This document shows positions 18,540-25,999 of a DNA stretch of 64,000 bases, in pieces. Positions within the stretch are counted from its first letter, which is position 1. Each line of letters opens with the position of its first letter. The position numbers and the translations under genes are program-made. This DNA comes from JBAXTE01 sp964653595 (GTDB lineage Bacteria > Bacteroidota > Bacteroidia > Bacteroidales > WCHB1-69): contig CAZZHH010000009.1 in assembly GCA_964653595.1 (NCBI GenBank), forward strand, positions 1 to 64,000, read 5' to 3'. The notes below the pieces were generated by a model that did not search any database, was not told the DNA's origin, and saw only the letters and a list, made by a program, of their open reading frames with translations.

Positions 18540-19688
18540 ATGAATAAACTATACTACAAAATAACAACATTTATAATCCTCTTTGCACTCATTATTCCAA
18601 TAACCTCAGCTCAAAGTGATTCTAAAATCAGTCTTTATACCTGTGGAAGTGGGAATGAACTTTATTCCGCATTTGGCCATACAGCCCTAAGGGTTGTTTC
18701 TCTTTCGGATTCAACCGATATTATTTACAACTTTGGAATTTTTGACTTTAACGATCCCGATTTCTATCCCAAATTTATGAACGGCATTATGCGTTATATG
18801 CTGGGCACCCAACATACAGAAGATTTTCTGAGGGATTATATTGAAGAACAGCGATGGGTAGTAGAGCAACAAATTAACCTCCCCGACTCCACCCGAATTG
18901 CATTGGTAGAATGGTTAAAATTCACTAGAAAACCAGAAAACAGATTTTATTATTACGACTTCTTACGCAACAATTGCTCCTCTAAATTCCGAGATATCAT
19001 CATGATAATGCAATACCACCATATTAAATTCAACAATGCTTACCTCAACAAAACTCATCGCAATTTAATTGCTGAATGTTTACAAGAGAACAAATGGGCG
19101 AATTTCGGCATAAACATCCTTCTCAGCAAACTTATTGACGAAAAAGTGACCAATTTCGACGAAATGTTTCTCCCAGATTATCTTTCAAAATATGGACAAA
19201 AAGCTACCATTAACGGAGTACCACTCCTTGGTGAACCGGTTCTAGTAAACCAAGTACCAATAACTTATCCTACCTGGCATTTTTCGTTCACCGATCCAAT
19301 CATGATGATGCTTTATCTGCTGATAATATCGTTGATATACCGCAAAAACTGGATGAGAAATACATTTTTCATCCTACTTGGAATCCTTGGAACTATCTTG
19401 CTTTTTATGTGGTTTGGCACCGAGCAGACCTATGTAAAATACAACTTTAACATTTTGTGGCTCAGTCCTCTCTACCTGATATTGGTCCCGTTTTTGGCTC
19501 TAAAAAAACATCTCATTTCATTCTGGTTGCTGGTTGCCATCCTGCTTTGTCAACTAATCGTCATTATCGCTTGGATCTTCGGCATTCAAGGCTACGATTT
19601 CGCCTTTTTCCCAATTATGATGATGTTGCTGGTGTATGAGGTGAGGGAATGGTTGCGTTTGAAAAAATTGATATCATCAATAATCTGA
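18540..19688 (+). CDS. DUF4105 / Lnb-domain membrane protein
   Basis: A 382-residue protein with a signal peptide or N-terminal anchor (about 1-25), then a periplasmic domain with SAFGHTALRV (His near 46) and a RNNCSSKFRD block (Cys near 147), the paired His and Cys typical of DUF4105. About four C-terminal hydrophobic helices (260-375) follow. This domain is now annotated as the periplasmic part of the Lnb-type lipoprotein N-acyltransferase, so a thiol acyltransferase or protease-like role at the inner membrane is plausible. That function is taken from the family and not shown here. It has no operon partner. Confidence 0.78.
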   Translation: MNKLYYKITTFIILFALIIPITSAQSDSKISLYTCGSGNELYSAFGHTALRVVSLSDSTDIIYNFGIFDFNDPDFYPKFMNGIMRYMLGTQHTEDFLRDYIEEQRWVVEQQINLPDSTRIALVEWLKFTRKPENRFYYYDFLRNNCSSKFRDIIMIMQYHHIKFNNAYLNKTHRNLIAECLQENKWANFGINILLSKLIDEKVTNFDEMFLPDYLSKYGQKATINGVPLLGEPVLVNQVPITYPTWHFSFTDPIMMMLYLLIISLIYRKNWMRNTFFILLGILGTILLFMWFGTEQTYVKYNFNILWLSPLYLILVPFLALKKHLISFWLLVAILLCQLIVIIAWIFGIQGYDFAFFPIMMMLLVYEVREWLRLKKLISSII

Positions 19689-19933
19689 GATGTCGCAGCT
19701 ACGCTGCTTGTTTTCAATAATCGATTCTCTTTCTACAAAGATGGCGCAACTACGTTGCTTTTATTAAAAACAAAACACCTTTATTCAATGTAAATCCGAA
19801 CCGGATAAAGGGGCGTTAGCCCCGACATCTTTGTAGAAAATAAAACCCCAGATAAGCAGAGGGGCGTAGCCCCGACATCTTTGTAATAAAATCAAGATAG
19901 AATTCAATATAGGGGGCGTTAGCCCTGACATCT
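19688..19933. repeat. Array of five REP-like hairpins (GATGTCGGGGCTAACGCCCC type)
   Basis: Five related hairpins occur: forward at 19689-19707 (GCAGC-TAC-GCTGC) and 19733-19758 (GCAAC-TAC-GTTGC), and reverse at 19810-19836, 19861-19885 and 19913-19933 (GGGGC-GTTA-GCCCC and variants). Each stem-loop is joined to the conserved tag GACATCTTTGTA or its complement. Stems vary by compensatory change while the TAC/GTA loop and tag stay constant. Confidence 0.75.
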
Positions 19934-20034
19934 AAAAAAATTAATCGGCCAATTTGGGATCTTTTCAAACTTCGGCTCCCGTGAATGTTTATCACATAAT
20001 AACAAGAAGGCAAATATGCCAATCTTGGAAAGAA

Positions 20035-20055
20035 ACACGCGTTGCAAACGCGTGT
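20035..20055. repeat. Perfect hairpin ACACGCGTT-GCA-AACGCGTGT
   Basis: 9-bp perfect stem with a GCA loop, locally GC-rich against an AT-rich background. No U-tract follows on either strand, so it is more REP-like than a terminator. Confidence 0.65.
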
Positions 20056-20189
20056 GCGCCCTTGTCAGCGCGCATGATGAGTTTTTAGCTTTCAGCCCAT
20101 TATCTTTCTTTCCCATTTCCTATCTCAATGGCTATCACTGCTATCTTAATTTTCAAATCTTCAAATCGATTCATCATCAAATTGATTTC

Positions 20190-20345
20190 GCGTGAGGGAT
20201 AGCAGCGGATGGCCCGCAGGAGCTCAGCGACGAGGACTTGGAATGGATAGCCTGACCTCGCCTTAGAAGTGGGGATAGGGATCAGATGACTTGAAGTCAT
20301 CAGATCACTAAAAGTATAACGAGGCGAGGGCACGCCCATTAATAT
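20190..20345 (+). repeat. Structured GATAGCAGCGG-type Bacteroidota extragenic element
   Basis: Starts with GCGTGAGGGATAGCAGCGG and includes GACTTGGAATGGATAGCC. It then has outer arms CCTCGCC (near 20253) and GGCGAGG (near 20322) enclosing a near-perfect palindrome GATGACTT-G-AAGTCATC (near 20285-20301). The opening resembles an element I recognise as common between genes in Bacteroidota. A related but diverged copy lies at 25865-25945 on the minus strand. The function is unknown; it could be an RNA structure or a repeat relic. Confidence 0.5.
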
Positions 20346-20442
20346 ATCGCTGAAAAAATAGATCGTGTTCACAATCGAAAAATTGAGTAAAAATTATTCA
20401 CTAAAAATCATTAAATATTGTTTTTAGCATTAGATAAAGTTA

Positions 20443-20450
20443 TATATTTG
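20443..20450 (+). promoter_or_regulatory. Bacteroidota promoter for serC
   Basis: -7 box TATATTTG with a TTG at 20418-20420, spacing 22. The serC ATG follows 32 bases later. Confidence 0.65.
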
Positions 20451-20482
20451 CCAAAGAAATAAACAAAAAAATACATATAAAT

Positions 20483-21556
20483 ATGAAAAAGGTACATAAT
20501 TTTAATGCAGGACCTTGTGTCCTTCCTAGAGAAGCTGTTGCCGCTTCAATCGAAGCCCTCCACGATTTCGCCGGAACCGGTATGTCTGTTATTGAAGTTT
20601 CCCACCGTTCGAAAGAGTGGGAAGCTGTGATGGCTGAGTGCACTGCTTTATGGAGAGAACTGTTGGACATTCCTGAAGAGTATGACGTATTGTTCTTAGG
20701 CGGTGGCGCCAGTCTGCAATTCCTTATGGTTGCTATGAACCTATTGGAGAAAAAAGCAGCCTATTTGGAAACTGGCGTTTGGGCTAAAAAAGCGTTGAAA
20801 GAAGCCAAAGGTTTTGGCGAAGTGGTTTGTGTTGCTTCATCGGCAGACAAAACATATAACTATATTCCTAAAGGTTATACTGTTCCTGCGGATGCAGATT
20901 ATTTCCACATTACTACCAACAACACCATCTACGGAACAGAAATCCGCACCGATATGGATTGCCCTGTTACGTTGGTTGCCGATATGTCGTCCGACATTCT
21001 TAGCCGTCCGGTAGATGTACGCAAATATGGAATGATATACGGTGGTGCTCAAAAGAACGTTGGTCCTGCTGGGGTAACCTTCGTGATCGTAAGAAAAGAC
21101 ATCCTTGGAAAAGTGAGCCGTTATTTGCCTACTATGTTGGATTACAGAACTCACGCTGGTGAAGGTTCAATGTTCAACACACCTCCTGTATTTCCAATTT
21201 ATGTGATGACTCAAACGTTGAAATGGCTTAAAAAATTAGGTGGCTTGAAAGCAATCCAAAAAATTAATGAGGAAAAAGCGGCGCTGCTTTACAACGAAAT
21301 TGACCGCAACTCTATGTTTGTTGGGACTGCAGCTAAAGAAGACCGTTCATTAATGAACATCTGCTTTGTAATGAGCGATCAATACAAAGAAAAAGAAGCG
21401 GACTTCATGGCATTTGCAAAAGAACGCAACATGATTGGTATCAAAGGACACCGCTCAGTTGGTGGATTCCGCGCTTCCACATACAATGCTTGCCCAATTG
21501 AAAGCGTTCAGGCGTTGGTGGATTGTATGAAGGAGTTTGAACAATTAAATAAATAA
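20483..21556 (+). CDS. serC: Phosphoserine aminotransferase
   Basis: PLP enzyme converting 3-phosphohydroxypyruvate and glutamate to phosphoserine, the second step of serine synthesis; it also acts in PLP synthesis in some bacteria. It is 357 residues. HNFNAGPCVLPREAV at the N-terminus, the SHRSKEW block, LFLGGGASLQF and GAQKNVGPAG (PLP lysine near 192) are diagnostic for SerC. GC content and codon choice look higher than in neighbouring genes, consistent with high expression. serA follows after a 420-base gap with a strong terminator, so the two are neighbours but probably not one transcript. Confidence 0.95.
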   Translation: MKKVHNFNAGPCVLPREAVAASIEALHDFAGTGMSVIEVSHRSKEWEAVMAECTALWRELLDIPEEYDVLFLGGGASLQFLMVAMNLLEKKAAYLETGVWAKKALKEAKGFGEVVCVASSADKTYNYIPKGYTVPADADYFHITTNNTIYGTEIRTDMDCPVTLVADMSSDILSRPVDVRKYGMIYGGAQKNVGPAGVTFVIVRKDILGKVSRYLPTMLDYRTHAGEGSMFNTPPVFPIYVMTQTLKWLKKLGGLKAIQKINEEKAALLYNEIDRNSMFVGTAAKEDRSLMNICFVMSDQYKEKEADFMAFAKERNMIGIKGHRSVGGFRASTYNACPIESVQALVDCMKEFEQLNK

Positions 21557-21730
21557 TTTTGATTGCAAAATATTGCCAATCTTGTCGTTCTTTCTCAAAT
21601 AATGCTTCGATAAACTACCAATGACACTATTAAAGTTGTCACATTGAGTTAATCGAAATGTAATGAAAAAGAAAATTTTCAAGACATTGGTAATATTTTA
21701 TCAATCAAACTGTTACAAGAATATAATTAA

Positions 21731-21762
21731 GGAGAAGTTGAAAAAACCAGCTTCTCCTTTTT
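21731..21762 (+). terminator. Rho-independent terminator after serC
   Basis: GGAGAAG pairs with CTTCTCC around an A-rich loop, followed by five T. It lies 175 bases after the serC stop, between repeat copies. Confidence 0.75.
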
Positions 21763-21819
21763 ATCAAGAAAAAGAACACTAAATGGATTTCAAACATTAA
21801 ACTATCATGAATTTAAGTT

Positions 21820-21887
21820 TGTCACACTGAGCCTGTCGAAGTGTGCTTGCACTATCCTCTCTATCCTTCGACAAGCTCAGGATGACA
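21820..21887. repeat. Dispersed TGTCACACTGAG / CTCAGGATGACA repeat
   Basis: 68-bp inverted repeat: TGTCACACTGAGCCTGTCGA at the left pairs with TCGACAAGCTCAGGATGACA at the right. This is the best-conserved hairpin of the family in the window. Confidence 0.75.
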
Positions 21888-21976
21888 GGAGCTGAAATTC
21901 CTGATATCTCCAAAAATTGACTCACATTTTTTAAACGTTCACAAATAGAAATTATAAACAATAAAAATAGAACACA

Positions 21977-22900
21977 ATGACAAAAGTATTAGTAGCTACA
22001 GACAAACCTTTTGCTAAGGTTGCTGTTGACGGAATCAGAAACGTGGTTGAAACCGCCGGTTTCGAATTGGTATTGTTGGAAAAATACACCTCACAAGATG
22101 AGTTTAAAACCGCTGTTGCCGATGTGGACGCAGTAATCATCCGTTCGGATATCGCCTCTAAAGAGATCATCGAAGCGGGTAAAAACCTGAAAATCGTGGT
22201 TCGTGCCGGCGCTGGTTACGACAACATCGACCTTCAGGCTTGTACCGATAAAGGCGTGGTAGCCATGAACACTCCGGGACAAAACTCAAATGCAGTGGCC
22301 GAACTGGCACTGGGCATGATGGTGATGGCCGCACGTAACAACTACGACGGCACTTCGGGCACCGAACTTTGCTGCAAAAAATTGGGCATCCATGCTTATG
22401 GAAACGTTGGTCGCCTGGTGGCTAAAATCGCCAAAGGTTTTGGAATGGAAGTGTATGCATATGATGCTTTCGTAGCTGCAGACAAAATCAAAGCGGACGG
22501 TGTAACGCCATTGAATTCGGTGGAAGAGCTTTACAGCACCTGCCAATATGTTTCATTACACATTCCTGCAACGGCTGAGACCAAAAAATCGATCAACTTC
22601 GACCTGTTGTCAAAAATGCCAAAAGGCGCCACATTGATAAACACCGCCCGCGCAGAAGTAATTAACGAAGAAGAATTGGCTAAAATCATGGTTGAACGCC
22701 CAGATTTCAAATACTATTCGGACATCGAGCCAAAAGACAAAACATTGTTCAGCGACGATTATAAAAACAGATTTTTCTTCACCCCAAAGAAAATGGGTGC
22801 GCAAACTTCCGAGGCGAACATCAACGCAGGCATTGCCGCCGCCAACCAAATCGTGGATTTTATTAAAAACGGGAACAAACAATTCCAGGTAAACAAATAG
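21977..22900 (+). CDS. serA: D-3-phosphoglycerate dehydrogenase, short type without ACT domain
   Basis: Oxidises 3-phosphoglycerate to 3-phosphohydroxypyruvate with NAD, the first step of serine synthesis. It is 307 residues, with no C-terminal ACT or regulatory domain, so serine feedback through ACT is not expected. The substrate domain has RAGAGYDNID, the Rossmann fold has HAYGNVGR, and the catalytic Arg (INTARAEVI) and Glu (DIEP) are present. Where most family members have the PHIGA histidine, this protein has PKKMGA (K271, K272). The same replacement is described for the Entamoeba and Bacteroides-type PGDH, so a Lys probably replaces the His. It partners serC upstream and ends in a strong terminator. 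Confidence 0.93.
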   Translation: MTKVLVATDKPFAKVAVDGIRNVVETAGFELVLLEKYTSQDEFKTAVADVDAVIIRSDIASKEIIEAGKNLKIVVRAGAGYDNIDLQACTDKGVVAMNTPGQNSNAVAELALGMMVMAARNNYDGTSGTELCCKKLGIHAYGNVGRLVAKIAKGFGMEVYAYDAFVAADKIKADGVTPLNSVEELYSTCQYVSLHIPATAETKKSINFDLLSKMPKGATLINTARAEVINEEELAKIMVERPDFKYYSDIEPKDKTLFSDDYKNRFFFTPKKMGAQTSEANINAGIAAANQIVDFIKNGNKQFQVNK

Positions 22901-23068
22901 TGCTTGCAAGAAAACGCCAACTTCTTCGTTATTTTTGTAACGAATTTAGATCATTTACCTCAGTAAACTCGCTAAATTCGTTCCTGCAAAAGCCTCGAAT
23001 TTGACGTTTTCTTATCAATCACTATGTTTTCATACAGAAATCAAATAGGATTATTTAGGATAAGAATT

Positions 23069-23106
23069 AGAGGCGAGCATCTTTGGGATGTTCGCCTCTT
23101 TTTTTT
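23069..23106 (+). terminator. Strong rho-independent terminator after serA
   Basis: AGAGGCGAGCATC pairs with GGATGTTCGCCTCT (13 bp with one G-T pair) around a TTTG loop, followed by eight T. Confidence 0.85.
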
Positions 23107-23175
23107 GTATTTGGAGGATTTAGGTTTTGCGAAAAAAAATATTTGCGCCTCCGGAACCCTTTACGCTATAAAATG

Positions 23176-23362
23176 TTAATGTCCTACGGACAATGGTTGG
23201 TGTATGTTATTTTTTCTATTGTTAATAAAGTCCTACGGACTATAATAACTTGACACTGGAAATATTACAACTTAAATCCTATTGTATTTTTATCCGTAGG
23301 ACATTAATATTAATAAAAAAACAAGAACTCAAGAAACATTTTCCACGTAGTGGATATACCGT
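23176..23362. repeat. Left direct repeat with REP hairpins flanking the transposase
   Basis: 187 bp, closely matching 23856-24044 in the same orientation. It contains GTCC-TAC-GGAC, AGTCC-TAC-GGACT, GTCC-TAC-GGAT-like and TCCAC-GTA-GTGGA hairpins. Stems are conserved between the two copies while loop triplets vary. Confidence 0.8.
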
Positions 23363-23371
23363 CCACCGGCA

Positions 23372-23839
23372 TCAAACATCCTCTATGGGTTTGAAAATAT
23401 ATCGCTCATCATAATCAACTCCATAATCTTTCAAAAATTTCAAATACTCTTCTCTGAAACTATTTTTTTTATGATGCTCTTCCTGACTTTCAATATATTT
23501 TATTTTCTGTGGCAACTGAGAATATCCCAACGAAAATGCGCCAAAACCCTCTTGCCATGAAAAATGCTCCATCGTCAGCTTATTGTTGTTAATCCACAGA
23601 GAGGAACTTCGTTTTAAATGAAACATCAAATCAGATGGAGACTGTTTCGGACTCATGCTTATTAAAATATGGATATGATCACTCACTCCATTGATGATGT
23701 ATAATTTGTGGCCTTGTTGATCAATGATTCCGCTAATATATTTATACAAATCATTTTGCCATTTTTTACTAATCAAACTCCTCCGATTTTGAACAGCAAA
23801 AATATAATGAATGTACAATTGGGTGTATGTGTTAGCCAT
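23372..23839 (-). CDS. IS200-like Y1 transposase, REP-associated (RAYT)
   Basis: Single-strand HUH transposase of 155 residues. It has the HUH motif as DHIHILIS (near 58-65) and the Y1 tyrosine in the helix KIKYIESQEEHH (near 112-123). The length and the missing tnpB partner fit REP-associated tyrosine transposases, which act on hairpin repeats rather than forming a classical IS. Supporting this, each side carries a ~188-bp direct repeat full of GTCCTACGGAC-type hairpins. The gene looks intact, with both catalytic motifs present. No function beyond transposition or REP processing is implied. Confidence 0.88.
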   Translation of the reverse strand: MANTYTQLYIHYIFAVQNRRSLISKKWQNDLYKYISGIIDQQGHKLYIINGVSDHIHILISMSPKQSPSDLMFHLKRSSSLWINNNKLTMEHFSWQEGFGAFSLGYSQLPQKIKYIESQEEHHKKNSFREEYLKFLKDYGVDYDERYIFKPIEDV

Positions 23840-23855
23840 GTTTTTTTCTTATTTG

Positions 23856-24044
23856 TTAATGTCCTATGGACAATGGTTGGTGTTTATATTTATTTTTCTA
23901 TTGATATTAAAGTCCTCCGGACTATAATATCTTGACTCTAGAGATGTTGCAACTTAAATTCAATTGTATTTTTGTCCATCGGACATAAATATCAATAAAA
24001 AACACAACAAACCAGAAACATTTTCCACGTAGTGGATATACCGT
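23856..24044. repeat. Right direct repeat with REP hairpins flanking the transposase
   Basis: 189-bp partner of 23176-23362, with GTCC-TAT-GGAC, AGTCC-TCC-GGACT, GTCC-ATC-GGAC and the identical TCCAC-GTA-GTGGA hairpin. The rest of the gap to 24124 shows nothing recognisable. Confidence 0.8.
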
Positions 24045-24124
24045 TAACTGGCTTTAAACTTGCAAATGATAGTAACCCGTCGGGTTTTTGAAACCCAACG
24101 TGTTAGTATCAACATCCCAAATCG

Positions 24125-25678
24125 TTAGTAGCTGATAAAATAAACCTCAAACTCGTATGTCACCGTTTTTTTCTCGCCGGCAGCCAGCGAAACGCTCCAC
24201 TCCATCTCCGACTGAGGATTTGCATAACCATTCAGACGTCGTTTGGTCACTTTTGAACCGCCGTTGTTCACGACCGTTCCCGAAACTATCTTGCGGACAT
24301 CCACAATCACCGACTTATCCTGCATGTTCGACACGTTGATGGTCCCTTTCACGGTTGCTTTGGTATAGGTGGTTTTGCCGATGCGTTTGGCATTATCCAC
24401 GCGAACAACCTCTTCTTCGGTGTTTTTCAGTTGCACATCGATGGCTTTGGACAATTTGATGGTTGCAGTCCCGCCCACCGGCGTGTATTTGAAAAGATCC
24501 TGAGCCATAAACTGGCCTTTGTCCGAAATCACCATCACCGAAGCGGTGGTAAACGGGTAGGAAGTGGTGTTCTTCACATCCAGCGAGTGGTATACGTCGT
24601 AGAAGTTCTCCGAATTGTCGCAATAACCGGTGCTGGCCATGTTACTTTTGTCTGGGATATCTGCTTTGTAACGATCGCTGTATGTCAGATTCGTGGCAAA
24701 AATCGGGAAGAATCCTTTCGAATTTTTCGGCAATGAAATTTTTCCCAACTGGTAGTAGAACAGGTCGTTGTTTTTCTCGCCTTCGGTTTCAAAAGTAGAT
24801 TCCATTAAAGGAATAGAAACATCCGCATCGTATGCATAACGCGAAGCAGTTTGTGTTTGTACGGGTGCATTCTGCATCATGGCATTGTCCATGTGATACA
24901 TATTCGCTTTCTGACTAATAGAAGTAATCCAGCCATAGGTCATCGGGTCGTTCTGTTTTCCGAAATAGAGTTGCGGCGAACCCACCACTAGTTCACAATC
25001 CACGTCGTTCAGGGCTTCGGAGTAGTTCTCGATGGTGGCTTTCATCTCTAAGCGTGCTTCTTTATCGTTCACAATTCTCAAAAAATACGACGGAATCCAG
25101 TTGAAGCCCTCCTGCATGTAATATTCTGCAATGGTTTGATTTTCGCCACTCTTTTCAATATCAATAAGTGCAGATTTTACGAGACTGTCACGCTGAAAAA
25201 CGGGACTCGATTCACCAATCAACTCCATAAATGCGATACCAGATGCATTAAAGAAATTGGTCTTCCCATTTTCCTGTTTCACTTTCACCATGTTCGACAC
25301 CGGATAATAGCCCAACAATTTCCCGCTAATTACCTTCTCCGATTTTTCGCCATAGGTGATGGTAAACGACATATCTTTACCGATGCTATTTTGCAGAATC
25401 TGTGTGTTTGTAGATGCAGGAACAGAGACTTTTACGGTATCGAAATTGAAATAGACATTCTTAACCGGAAAATCCTTGCCGGTAGCAATCCAATAGGTTC
25501 CCAAAAGGGCGTTCGACGGAGCCGTAATAAGGAATTTGCCGTTGGTTTTCTTCACCGTCCCCTGTTTCATCACCATGCCCGTAGAATTTTTGTAAATGGT
25601 AATTTTCTTCACGGGAAGAGTTGTTTGGGACATCACAAAGAGGGGTAAAAAGCAGAAAAGAAGAATGATTTTTTTCAT
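24125..25678 (-). CDS. DUF4139-like exported protein
   Basis: A 517-residue protein with a signal peptide (MKKIILLFCFLPLFVMSQ) and a beta-rich body resembling DUF4139/MuiA-type proteins. The family shows in the EGFNWIPSYFLRI segment, a long central beta region and the C-terminal SVSLAAGEKKTVTYEFEVY pattern. The function is unknown; it is probably periplasmic or surface. The frame extends to 25762, but the ATG at 25678 gives a clean signal peptide, and a TATCTTTG promoter box at 25746-25753 lies inside the longer version, so the short start is chosen. It has no adjacent functional partner. Confidence 0.72.
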   Translation of the reverse strand: MKKIILLFCFLPLFVMSQTTLPVKKITIYKNSTGMVMKQGTVKKTNGKFLITAPSNALLGTYWIATGKDFPVKNVYFNFDTVKVSVPASTNTQILQNSIGKDMSFTITYGEKSEKVISGKLLGYYPVSNMVKVKQENGKTNFFNASGIAFMELIGESSPVFQRDSLVKSALIDIEKSGENQTIAEYYMQEGFNWIPSYFLRIVNDKEARLEMKATIENYSEALNDVDCELVVGSPQLYFGKQNDPMTYGWITSISQKANMYHMDNAMMQNAPVQTQTASRYAYDADVSIPLMESTFETEGEKNNDLFYYQLGKISLPKNSKGFFPIFATNLTYSDRYKADIPDKSNMASTGYCDNSENFYDVYHSLDVKNTTSYPFTTASVMVISDKGQFMAQDLFKYTPVGGTATIKLSKAIDVQLKNTEEEVVRVDNAKRIGKTTYTKATVKGTINVSNMQDKSVIVDVRKIVSGTVVNNGGSKVTKRRLNGYANPQSEMEWSVSLAAGEKKTVTYEFEVYFISY

Positions 25679-25745
25679 TGTAAACAAGATTGGTTTGTGT
25701 TTAAATACCGAAATTTGATAACGTTTGTTACTAATCATAAAAAAA

Positions 25746-25753
25746 CAAAGATA
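25746..25753 (-). promoter_or_regulatory. Bacteroidota -7 box for the DUF4139-like gene
   Basis: TATCTTTG on the minus strand lies 67 bases before the ATG at 25678. It supports the shorter start. Confidence 0.55.
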
Positions 25754-25864
25754 ACAAAACAACGGATAAATTAATAAAATATTTTAATATAGTACCTTAC
25801 TGTTAATAATACCATACAGAGTTAATTTCAAAAAAATGAGCCGATCCATTTTGGAAGATTCTCT

Positions 25865-25945
25865 TTTTTCAGGAGCTGTTTCCTGCTTTTCGCGACAATC
25901 TTTTTTGGGACTAAAAAAGGATTTCTGCTGCAATCAGGGCTATGA
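25865..25945 (-). repeat. Structured Bacteroidota extragenic element (minus strand)
   Basis: On the minus strand it reads ATAGCCCTGATTGCAGCAGA, then a hairpin CTTTTTTAGTCCCAAAAAAG, then AAAGCAGGAAACAGCTCCTG. I recognise this arrangement as an element frequent between genes across Bacteroidota. It lies in the 3' region of the M6 protease gene. The function is unknown. Confidence 0.55.
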
Positions 25946-25999
25946 CTGCAAGAAAACTAGTGTTTGAGACCGATTCAAAGAATCGAGGTCCAACACTAT

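Larger units (their letters stand above)
19689..20482. other. 800-base repeat-filled intergenic region upstream of serC
   Basis: Contains the five-hairpin array (19688-19933), a perfect 9-bp-stem palindrome (20035-20055), a Bacteroidota-type structured element (20190-20345) and the serC promoter. Short minus-strand frames here run through the repeats and are not credible genes. Confidence 0.65.
21557..21976. other. serC-serA intergenic region with repeats and terminator
   Basis: Contains half copies of the dispersed repeat (21599-21661), the serC terminator (21731-21762) and a full repeat copy (21820-21887). No ORF is credible. Confidence 0.6.
22901..23371. other. serA 3' region and left transposase flank
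   Basis: Holds the serA terminator and the left 187-bp direct repeat of the RAYT unit. The short stretch between them (about 23110-23175) has no recognisable feature. Confidence 0.6.
25679..25999. other. Intergenic region between DUF4139-like and M6 protease genes
   Basis: Holds the DUF4139-like promoter, the structured element at 25865-25945, and a long imperfect hairpin at 25958-25996 (AGTGTT...GATTC-aaa-GAATC...AACACT) just after the protease stop that may end its transcript. Confidence 0.55.

Noticed and set aside
20100..20372. 90-residue minus-strand frame in the serC upstream region
   Set aside because: It runs entirely through the structured repeat and has no homology or signals I can recognise.
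24125..25762. Longer N-terminus for the DUF4139-like protein
   Set aside because: The extra 28 residues would place a TATCTTTG promoter box inside the coding region and bury the signal peptide.
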